From positions 1-8,218 of the forward strand of contig JALOAM010000142.1 of the NCBI GenBank assembly GCA_023228765.1: a DNA stretch of 8,218 nucleotides. The letters run 5' to 3'. This document shows, one piece after another, positions 1 through 5,064 of this stretch; positions within the stretch are counted from its first letter, which is position 1; each line of letters starts with the position of its first letter. Under the pieces are notes generated by a model. The model saw only the letters and a program-made list of their open reading frames with translations. It was not told the DNA's origin and searched no databases. Source of the DNA: Dehalococcoidia bacterium. GTDB taxonomy: Bacteria; Chloroflexota; Dehalococcoidia; UBA2979. Made by a program: the position numbers and the translations under genes.

Positions 1-468
1 CGGGTCCGAGACGTGTTCAAGGAGAGCGCGAGCGACTACGACAAGGACTCACAGGCGGCCCGCTCGTTCTTCGCTATGGCGCAGGACAAGTTCCACTACG
101 CGATCACAGGGCAGACCGCCGCGCAGATCCTTCTGAGTCGAGCTTCCAGCGCTCAGCCCAACTTGGGCATGACTGATGGCTCGCTGAGCGTGAATGTCGC
201 GAACGCCAAGGTCGCGAAGAATTACCTCAGCGAGGACGAGTTGCAGGCCTTGGAGAACATCAGCGAGCAATTCCTGCTGTTCGCTGAGTCCAAGGCGTTT
301 CGTGGTCAGCCGATGACGATGGAAGAGTTGTCATTCCGCCTCAACACGCTGCTGACGGCAAACGACTACCCCGTGCTGTTCCAGTACGAGGCGCATCAGC
401 GAGAACAGGCCGACCAGCATGTGAAGCGCGAGGTCGAGACCTATCGGGCCCTCCCTTCAGGGCGCTAG
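1..468 (+). CDS. rhuM: RhuM-family protein, C-terminal part (5' end outside the window)
   Basis: The frame is open from the first base with no stop upstream, so the GTG at 13 is probably internal and the gene begins outside the window. The 155 visible residues carry the conserved C-terminal features of the RhuM (virulence protein RhuM) family as I recall them: FFAMAQDKFHYAITGQTAAQ, then KNYLSEDELQALENI, then QPMTMEEL. RhuM proteins are usually about 330-345 residues, so roughly half is present. They are common in genomic islands beside restriction-modification and other defence genes, and their biochemical role is not established. After the residues ETYRAL the sequence stops resembling the family, which usually continues about ten more residues. 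The last four codons (PSGR) may come from the neighbouring transposon end, so the copy may be slightly truncated. The stop TAG lies in a CTAG shared with the stop of the opposing transposase gene. Confidence 0.8.
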   Translation, partial: RVRDVFKESASDYDKDSQAARSFFAMAQDKFHYAITGQTAAQILLSRASSAQPNLGMTDGSLSVNVANAKVAKNYLSEDELQALENISEQFLLFAESKAFRGQPMTMEELSFRLNTLLTANDYPVLFQYEAHQREQADQHVKREVETYRALPSGR

Positions 469-1499
469 GCCACCTTTCGCGCGATCTCCCTGATCCGTTC
501 TACATCACCGGATTGCGCTCTCACCACGGCGACCGCCTGCATCGACAGGACGGACATCAGCGCATGGATCGTCACCTTCCGCAGTCCTCGGCGGCAGTGA
601 GAGTCCAGCGCTCGGTGCTGCTTCAACCGTGAGAAGCACCGCTCCACCCCCTGCCGGGTGGCGTAAAGCGCCTTCCATTCAGCCGAACCGCGAGCGATGG
701 GCGGGAAGTGGCGCTTGTCCTCAGGGTCCGGGGCGTGCTTCCTCGGGAGGTTCCGGATCGGGATTATCGGCGCGACGTTCATGAACCGAACCAGCGTCTC
801 CGAGATCGCCACCGTGTCGTAGCCCGCGTCAGCGGTCACGTACTCGGGCGCGAACCACGCGTGGCGCCGGTAGGCACCGTGGATGAGCGGCAACAGTTCC
901 TGAGAGTCGGCGCGTGAGGCCGTAGTCACGCTCGCGATGATCGGGATCTCGTACTTCGCGTCAGCCGCGACGTGGAGCTTGTAGCCGTAGAACCACTGCT
1001 CCCTGCCCTGGCTGTTCTTCTTTCGGGTGAAGGAGGCCTCCGCGTCCGAGTCGTGGTTCGGGTTAGACCACGAGCGATACACGGACGCGTCTACCGCCAC
1101 GCCCTTACCGAAGTCAGGCAGCGCCTGCGCGAGTCGGTCTGACAGGCCAGCGATTGCCTGTTCCACCAACTCGGGGTGATGCGAGAGCCGAGACACGAAG
1201 CGGTTGAACGTCCACCGCGACGGCAACGCATCGAAGCCACACAGGTCGCGCAACTCCGCGTCGTCCTGAAGCCTACGGATGAGGTCGTTCGTGGTGCCGT
1301 GGTTCAGGACAAACGACGCGACGTAGGAACGCCATAGCGCCCGCACGCTCCACCCCGGCCTGCCCGTCCAGCGGTAGGCCGAGAGCGCCGCCAATAGCGG
1401 CTCGTCGTTGATGGTGTCGAAGGCAGCGGAAAGTTCCGCCACCAGTGGGGAGCCCTGCCCACGGTGCAACGTGGTAGGTATACTGAGTGATGCCGGCAC
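465..1499 (-). CDS. IS4/IS5-type DDE transposase (DUF772 plus DDE_Tnp_1)
   Basis: This 344-residue protein is a cut-and-paste transposase of an insertion sequence, acting on the ends of its own element. The N-terminal half (about residues 30-120) resembles the DUF772 DNA-binding domain (WSVRALWRSYVASFVLNH, CGFDALPSRWTFNRFVSRLS). The catalytic domain shows D137 in VAVDAS, D224 in TADAGYD and E286 in RQGVERCFSRLK, so the DDE triad and the Y/R-E-K-like signature around the glutamate are intact. Length is normal for the group and no frameshift is visible, so the enzyme may be active. I placed the start at the GTG at 1499. No good Shine-Dalgarno is visible there and the TTG at 1469 is an alternative. 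I could not find matching terminal inverted repeats by eye near 445-480 and 1500-1570, so the exact IS ends are unknown. Confidence 0.9.
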   Translation of the reverse strand: MPASLSIPTTLHRGQGSPLVAELSAAFDTINDEPLLAALSAYRWTGRPGWSVRALWRSYVASFVLNHGTTNDLIRRLQDDAELRDLCGFDALPSRWTFNRFVSRLSHHPELVEQAIAGLSDRLAQALPDFGKGVAVDASVYRSWSNPNHDSDAEASFTRKKNSQGREQWFYGYKLHVAADAKYEIPIIASVTTASRADSQELLPLIHGAYRRHAWFAPEYVTADAGYDTVAISETLVRFMNVAPIIPIRNLPRKHAPDPEDKRHFPPIARGSAEWKALYATRQGVERCFSRLKQHRALDSHCRRGLRKVTIHALMSVLSMQAVAVVRAQSGDVERIREIARKVA

Positions 1500-1526
1500 G
1501 GGATCTGATCCATCCTGTGTTTGGAA

Positions 1527-1560
1527 GGCATCGCTCGGGGGTGCAACCCTGGGCGATGCC
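1527..1560 (-). terminator. Hairpin downstream of the tmRNA/tRNA 3' end
   Basis: GGCATCGC (1527-1534) and GCGATGCC (1553-1560) form a perfect 8-bp stem, and inside it GGGT and ACCC can pair around GCA. Read on the minus strand, it starts 10 nt after the CCA of the tmRNA/tRNA-like end and is followed by TTCC only. The position suggests a transcription terminator for that RNA gene, although the T-run is poor. It also lies just upstream of the transposase start, so a role at the end of the insertion sequence cannot be excluded. Confidence 0.45.
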
Positions 1561-1570
1561 GCTTAGATGC

Positions 1571-1642
1571 TGGTGGAGGTGGGGGGACTCGAACCCCCCG
1601 GACTGCTTCTCAAGGGCCATCCGGGGCACCTGCCCCACCCCC
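1571..1642 (-). ncRNA. 3' end of a tmRNA (ssrA) or tRNA gene, probable integration-site fragment
   Basis: On the minus strand the segment ends in a classic T-arm (GGGGG TTCGAGT CCCCC), then CACCTCC, discriminator A and encoded CCA. Directly upstream, GGGGGTG (1642-1636) can pair with CACCTCC with one G-U, but the 37 nt between this and the T-stem do not form a D-arm plus anticodon arm, so it is not a complete tRNA. The ending CCTCCACCA and a GGGGGTG 5' end are typical of tmRNA. An intact tmRNA of about 350 nt would run into the neighbouring protein gene, and no tag reading frame is seen. The simplest reading is the 3' portion of a tmRNA (or tRNA) gene left as one att side by an integrating element. 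The stretch TTGAGAAGCAG just before the T-arm could instead be the 3' half of an anticodon arm, which would favour a tRNA. Confidence 0.5.
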
Positions 1643-1652
1643 ATTAGTGGCG

Positions 1653-1698
1653 AGCGGTTGAGCCGGTCTGACGCGACCACGTGGACGGCTCAACCGCT
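1653..1698 (+). repeat. Perfect 13-bp inverted repeat, possible intrinsic terminator
   Basis: AGCGGTTGAGCCG (1653-1665) is exactly complementary to CGGCTCAACCGCT (1686-1698), around a 20-nt loop that contains the palindrome CCACGTGG (1677-1684). On the plus strand the stem is followed by TTTTCTG, as in an intrinsic terminator, but no plus-strand gene obviously ends here. On the minus strand it begins about 11 nt after the stop of the DUF5343-like gene, so it could end that transcript too, though without a T-run. A recombinase or regulator site is an alternative because of its place beside the tmRNA/tRNA fragment. Confidence 0.55.
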
Positions 1699-1708
1699 TT
1701 TCTGTGCC

Positions 1709-2440
1709 CTACAGGTCGTCTTCATCGTCCTCCTCGCCCAACGCCTCCTCGTAGTCGTCGAACATCTGGACCAACTCCAAGACCCACTTGCGATCCTCTG
1801 CGGAGAACGCAAGTAGGTTGCCCGTGACCGTGATGGTCACACCCCCGTTCCCTGTCAGGCTCACGGTGCGCTCTAGGGTTGCGGTAGTGGGCGGCTTCGG
1901 CGGGGGCTGGTCATTGTTCTGACCCTGCGTACCCTGATTTGTCTTGCCCGCACCGTTGCGCCTCGCGGCAGTCCGTCGCGGTGCCCGAGGTGCAGTGAAG
2001 TGCGGGCTCAACTCGATCCCGGCGTACTTGGCGGCGTGCATGAAGAAGGTCACAGCCTTCCGCGCCGTACTGCCGCCGACCCCGTGCTCTCGGAAGGCTT
2101 CTTCCAACTCGGACTGCGTGCCGTTCGCCTTCGAGATGTCCAGCGCCCACTGGTAGTAGTCCCGCAGCAACTGCCGGATGAGCTCGCGCTTCCCATCAGT
2201 ATCGGCGGCGACCAGATCCCGCAAGCGATCCTTCACCACGCCCGTGTTTGGCTCGATCATGTCGAACGCTTCGAGTGCCCCCAACAGTTCTGCCTGCTGA
2301 GTCCCGGAGTAGTTCCGGACGATAGAACGATCGATGCGACGCGGGAGCGTCTCGGGGGTGAACCGCTCCGCGAAGTTGGTCAGGGTGCGGAAGGGCGCAT
2401 AGGGAGCCTTCCACACCTCGGACTGCGTTTCGTTTTCCAC
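1709..2440 (-). CDS. DUF5343-like protein with disordered linker and acidic tail
   Basis: The protein has 243 residues. I chose the GTG at 2440 because GGAGGA lies 4 nt upstream and a sigma70-like promoter at 2490-2519 would start transcription near 2483. The frame also reads back to a TTG at 2503, which would lie upstream of that transcript start. Residues 1-148 are mainly helical and resemble the DUF5343 family from memory: APYAPFRTL, RRIDRSI, SGTQQAELLGAL, a leucine-rich middle, then FREHGVGGSTARKAVTFFMH and AAKYAGIELSPHF. Residues 149-190 are a basic, then N/Q/P-rich linker. Residues 191-210 look like a beta-hairpin (RTVSLTGNGGVTITVTGNLL), followed by a helix (FSAEDRKWVLELVQMFDDYE) and an acidic end (EEDDEDDL). 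The family occurs in mobile and phage-rich DNA, and its function is unknown to me. It faces away from the 2585 gene. Confidence 0.8.
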   Translation of the reverse strand: MENETQSEVWKAPYAPFRTLTNFAERFTPETLPRRIDRSIVRNYSGTQQAELLGALEAFDMIEPNTGVVKDRLRDLVAADTDGKRELIRQLLRDYYQWALDISKANGTQSELEEAFREHGVGGSTARKAVTFFMHAAKYAGIELSPHFTAPRAPRRTAARRNGAGKTNQGTQGQNNDQPPPKPPTTATLERTVSLTGNGGVTITVTGNLLAFSAEDRKWVLELVQMFDDYEEALGEEDDEDDL

Positions 2441-2489
2441 AAGTTCCTCCAAACTCTCTACACGGGTGAGCGTTGCCCTGCGTGGTCGG

Positions 2490-2519
2490 AGTGTACGCCA
2501 CAACGTTTTCCGTAGTCAA
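2490..2519 (-). promoter_or_regulatory. Sigma70-like promoter of the DUF5343-like gene
   Basis: On the minus strand TTGACT (2519-2514) and TACACT (2495-2490) are separated by 18 nt. They match the -35 consensus at five of six positions and the -10 at four of six. Transcription would begin near 2483, giving a leader of about 43 nt before the GTG at 2440 and supporting that start. Confidence 0.5.
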
Positions 2520-2584
2520 CTCCACAGGTGAGGAAATTTTGTGGCAAGGGGTAAGTTGGGTTCAGGCGGGAGAAGGGACTCAAC

Positions 2585-2866
2585 ATGATTACCCCGAACA
2601 TGCCCGTGCTGGTCACCACCGCAGGTGGTCAGTTCTCTGGCAGGGCGCTCTCAGGTGTTGAAGACGGCTTCAACTTCCCGGTCGTCTACGTCTGCACGGA
2701 AGAAGAATGGGCGCGCGCCGAGGCCGAGCATCGTGAGCCCGAGGGGAACCCGTACCCAGCCGAGGATGTGATGGCCCTGCTTCCAGGGAGCGGCGATCCG
2801 GAGTTGCTCGGAGCCGGAAGGTCCGTCTGGGCGAGAAGCCCTCTAGGCGATGTTCGTCTCACGTGA
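2585..2866 (+). CDS. Small hypothetical protein, 93 residues
   Basis: I do not recognise this gene by name. It starts with ATG preceded by a purine-rich GGGAGAAGGG about 7 nt upstream, and codes for a soluble acidic protein with no signal peptide or membrane segment. Residues 6-20 look like two short beta strands (PVLVTTAGGQFSGRAL), followed by FPVVYVCTEEEWARAEAE and a proline-rich stretch with PYPAEDVMALL. The motifs before about residue 70 look like real protein, whereas the last 20 residues are less convincing. It is divergent from the DUF5343-like gene with a 144-bp gap and lies in the same less GC-rich DNA, so it probably belongs to the accessory region. No plus-strand promoter was clear to me in the gap. 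Confidence 0.6.
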   Translation: MITPNMPVLVTTAGGQFSGRALSGVEDGFNFPVVYVCTEEEWARAEAEHREPEGNPYPAEDVMALLPGSGDPELLGAGRSVWARSPLGDVRLT

Positions 2867-2888
2867 GTCATTAGGTGGGGAACTGCTC

Positions 2889-2918
2889 ATGCGCTTACGC
2901 ATCGCTCGTGAGCGTTTT
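2889..2918 (+). terminator. Weak tandem hairpins with TTTT after the 2585 gene
   Basis: ATGCG-CTTA-CGCAT (2889-2902) is followed directly by CGCTC-GT-GAGCG (2903-2914) and TTTT (2915-2918). The second stem has a very tight loop and probably forms with one base pair fewer. The placement 22-50 nt after the stop fits an intrinsic terminator, but the stems are short. Confidence 0.3.
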
Positions 2919-2924
2919 GCACTT

Positions 2925-2950
2925 CCCTCCCCTGAGGGAGAGGGGGCCGG
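2925..2950. repeat. Single degenerate copy of the CCCTC/GAGGG palindromic repeat
   Basis: The segment has CCCTC then CCCT then GAGGG, followed by AGAGGGGGCC. It resembles the CCCTCTCCC/GGGAGAGGG palindromes at 6912-6935 and 7020-7045. It lies in the gap between the converging 2585 gene and the GAF-regulator gene. It may be a lone member of the same dispersed family and could help end transcription from both sides. Confidence 0.4.
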
Positions 2951-2968
2951 ATTCGGAAGGGTGGAGGC

Positions 2969-4321
2969 CTACCCCTCCGCCGACTCCAGGGTCAGGGGCC
3001 GGGAGACCTGGAGGCGGAAGCGGCCTCGCGCGGTCTTCTCGATGCGCAGGTAGTCGCACCGCTCTTCGAGGCGCTTCCGCAGCAGGATCAGGCGCGCCTC
3101 CAGGTTGTCCTTGATATCGGGCAGCGCCAGGGATGAGTCCAGCCGCAGCTCGCGGTTGCTGAACTCCTCGCGGCCCTCGTCCACGTAGTGGCGGAGCAGG
3201 CGCCAGAGGATGCCGCCCGCGACGCCCTTGATCAGGTACTCGTTGTCCAGGAACACGCTCTCGTCGTCCGGGTAGTACTTCACGAGGACGGCGGCGGTGC
3301 CGGGGGCCTCGGTGGGCGCGGAGGGTTCGAGGGCGCCCTCTGTGCCGTCCGCGCTGAGGAGGGTCATCGCCGTCGCCACCTGGTTGGCGATGATGCCGAT
3401 GACGCACTCGTGGGCGGCCTGGAAGGCGCCCACGCGCTCGCTCTCCAGCACCACGACGCCGACGAGCTCGTGGCGGGAGAGCATCGGCGTGACGAGCTGG
3501 CTCTGCGTCGACGCGAGTGCAGGGAGCGGGATCTCGTCGTCCTCGGCGGAGGCCATTGCCGCGCGGGTGGCCTGCGCGTAGCGCAGCTCGCGCGCCATGT
3601 GCGTGACACGCACGGACTGGCGGCGCGCGGCCGCGAGACCGATGAGGCCCGCGCCGATCGGGATCTCGGAGCCGGTGCCGGCGTCGCCGTAGCCCGCGCT
3701 CGCCACGGTGTAGAGCCGCTCACCTCGCTCGTCCGTGAGCATGACGAAGGCGTGCTCGCACCCGAGGAAACGACGGCACGCGTCCAGGAAGATCTGCAAC
3801 AGCTCTTCGAGGTCCTCGGCGCGGCTGATGCGCTGCGACACCGCCTCGAGGTCGGCGAAGCCGACGGTGCCGGCGACGGACGCGTTGTCCCAGGAGATCG
3901 GAGGGTTGCCGGGCACCAGCGAGCACTGCGTGACCTCGCAGATGTCCACGCCCTTCAGCGTGAAGACGTTGGCCATGCCGCTCTCGAGGGCGATCGCGTC
4001 CAGGTGCGTGCGCATCCGCTCGAACAGCGGCCCGGTGGTCTCCGTCCGCTCGTACCTCAGGTCGAGGTTGAACATGCGGCCGGTCGCCACGTCCACCACG
4101 TTGACCTGGGCGAGCGGGTTGCCGCGCGTGTTCTCGTCGGTCTTCTTGAAGAACTGCCGCGAGAGCGCCACGTGGCGTTCGTCGACCTGGTGGACGATCG
4201 AGAGATAGGTCACGTTCGGCGAGCCATCCGCCCCCACGGTGCAGATCGCCGCCGGGATCACCCCCTCGAAGGCCGAGGGGATGCTTTCCAACGTCACCTC
4301 CAGCGGGGCCGAGGTGGTCAT
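2969..4321 (-). CDS. Split-barrel (PNPOx-like), GAF and OmpR-like winged-helix fusion protein
   Basis: This is a 450-residue putative regulator. Residues 10-135 form a pyridoxamine-phosphate-oxidase-like split barrel (IPAAICTVGADGSPNVTYLS, SRQFFKKTDENTRGNPLAQ), a fold that binds FMN, F420 or haem. Residues 165-325 are a GAF sensor domain (FLGCEHAFVMLTDERGERLY, IPIGAGLIGLAA, ELVGVVVLESERVGAF). After a P/A/T-rich linker, residues 345-440 look like an OmpR/PhoB-type winged helix: beta strands SVFLDNEYLI, helices ILWRLLRHYV and NRELRL, recognition helix NLEARLILLRKRLEER, and a wing ending TARGRFRLQ. The start is the ATG at 4321. It overlaps the upstream stop as ATGA and has GAGGTGG just before it, which indicates translational coupling. 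The frame extends upstream to 4483, but that part is a shadow of the neighbour gene. There is no receiver or kinase domain, so the signal is probably a bound cofactor or small ligand. The domain calls are from pattern recognition. Confidence 0.85.
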   Translation of the reverse strand: MTTSAPLEVTLESIPSAFEGVIPAAICTVGADGSPNVTYLSIVHQVDERHVALSRQFFKKTDENTRGNPLAQVNVVDVATGRMFNLDLRYERTETTGPLFERMRTHLDAIALESGMANVFTLKGVDICEVTQCSLVPGNPPISWDNASVAGTVGFADLEAVSQRISRAEDLEELLQIFLDACRRFLGCEHAFVMLTDERGERLYTVASAGYGDAGTGSEIPIGAGLIGLAAARRQSVRVTHMARELRYAQATRAAMASAEDDEIPLPALASTQSQLVTPMLSRHELVGVVVLESERVGAFQAAHECVIGIIANQVATAMTLLSADGTEGALEPSAPTEAPGTAAVLVKYYPDDESVFLDNEYLIKGVAGGILWRLLRHYVDEGREEFSNRELRLDSSLALPDIKDNLEARLILLRKRLEERCDYLRIEKTARGRFRLQVSRPLTLESAEG

Positions 4322-4836
4322 CTGACCACCTCGCCAGCACGAGCCTCGGAGCTCACGAGGGGCTGCCCGGCGTTGGGGCCCGGGGTCTGGTCGAAGGCGC
4401 GCTCCACGGTGAGGTCGATGCGGATGGTGTCGTCCATCCAGAGGTTGCGGATCATGTGCGGCGGGTCGCCGATGAGGGCGCACGAGACGGTCATGGCGTC
4501 CCGCTGGCGGGCGATCCAGGTCTCTTCGGCCTCGTTCGGCTCGCCCAGTTCGAGCATCTGTCCCTTCACCTGGACGGATCGGACGGAGACCGGGTCGGTG
4601 AAGGTGACGGCGATCTGGCGCAGACCAGCGGAGAGCAGTTGCGGGCTGCGGGCACGCTCGATGTAGACGGAGAGCCGGTCGCCTCCCGCGTGGACGCGCG
4701 GCCCCCAGCCGTAGGCCACCCTCGGGTGGCCCTCGGCGTCCACGGCGCCGAGGAGGATGGCGACACCCGACTCGATGAACTCCTTGAGTTCATCGTCGAT
4801 GCGGAACGGGGCAACGGGAGGGGCGGACTCGGGCAT
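4318..4836 (-). CDS. Pyridoxamine 5'-phosphate oxidase-family (flavin split-barrel) protein
   Basis: This 172-residue soluble protein has the split-barrel pattern: an N-terminal helix (DDELKEFIESG), strands VAILLGAVDAEGHPRVAYGWGP and RLSVYIERAR, then QLLSAGLRQIAVTFTDP and VRSVQVKGQMLEL. The segment FIESGVAILLGAVDAEGHP is typical of FMN-using PNPOx-like proteins. The substrate cannot be told, and a true PNPOx role in vitamin B6 synthesis is unlikely because the family C-terminus is missing. It is the first gene of a two-gene operon. Its TGA overlaps the ATG of the split-barrel/GAF/winged-helix gene, so the two proteins are probably made together and may share a cofactor or form mixed dimers. 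The ATG at 4836 has no evident Shine-Dalgarno. A candidate -10, TAAGAT at 4951-4946, lies upstream without a good -35, which would fit activator-dependent expression from the adjacent repeats. Confidence 0.85.
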   Translation of the reverse strand: MPESAPPVAPFRIDDELKEFIESGVAILLGAVDAEGHPRVAYGWGPRVHAGGDRLSVYIERARSPQLLSAGLRQIAVTFTDPVSVRSVQVKGQMLELGEPNEAEETWIARQRDAMTVSCALIGDPPHMIRNLWMDDTIRIDLTVERAFDQTPGPNAGQPLVSSEARAGEVVR

Positions 4837-4939
4837 GTTCGGCGCTCGGCCAGTCTGCTCAGGTTCGCTGTGAGCACAGGACTGCCTGCGGCGGGCACTC
4901 GCGCCGGGGCGCGTGCCCGATCAGGCTCTCGCGGGTCGG

Positions 4940-5000
4940 TTAGGAATCTTATCGGATGGACTTAAGGAACAGTGAGGAAGCGTTAGGAAGTCCGTAGGAA
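4940..5000. promoter_or_regulatory. Phased TTAGGAA-type direct repeats in the divergent promoter region
   Basis: AGGAA cores start at 4942, 4965, 4975, 4985 and 4996, each preceded by a variant of TTA, TGA or GTA. The last four are 10, 10 and 11 bp apart, putting them on one face of the helix. OmpR/PhoB-type winged-helix proteins typically bind tandem direct repeats with this spacing. The array lies between a flavin split-barrel/regulator operon (minus) and an FAD oxidase gene (plus). It sits just upstream of a minus-strand -10 candidate (4951-4946) that has no -35. It is likely an operator. The protein from 2969-4321 is the obvious candidate to bind it, by inference. Confidence 0.5.
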
Positions 5001-5064
5001 CGCGGAACCTCGTCGCGCGGAATGCTGCTCATGTACCGACTCACGCAGCCACAGGAGGGCTCAC

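Noticed and set aside
1571..1660. A complete tRNA-Ser or tRNA-Leu on the minus strand
   Set aside because: There is no D-arm, the anticodon stem cannot be closed on its 5' side, and no long variable arm is present. Only the 3' part is convincing.
1487..1816. Plus-strand frame containing WRWGDSNPPDC
   Set aside because: This kind of peptide is a known artefact of translating the complement of a tmRNA/tRNA 3' end; here it covers exactly that segment and the hairpins.
2441..2503. N-terminal extension of the DUF5343-like protein to the TTG at 2503
   Set aside because: It would start upstream of the transcript start predicted from the TTGACT/TACACT promoter, and the GTG at 2440 has a proper GGAGGA.
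4322..4483. Extension of the GAF-regulator gene upstream to 4483
   Set aside because: The added 54 residues are an H/R/P-rich shadow of the neighbouring split-barrel gene, and the ATG at 4321 has a ribosome site and the ATGA overlap.
3188..4666. A 492-codon open frame on the plus strand opposite the split-barrel genes
   Set aside because: It is antisense to two well-supported protein genes, its translation is rich in R, H, A, G and V with no domain, and long antisense frames are common in high-GC DNA.
4940..5022. CRISPR-like array
   Set aside because: The repeats are only about 7 bp with 10-11 bp periods, far too short for CRISPR repeats and spacers.
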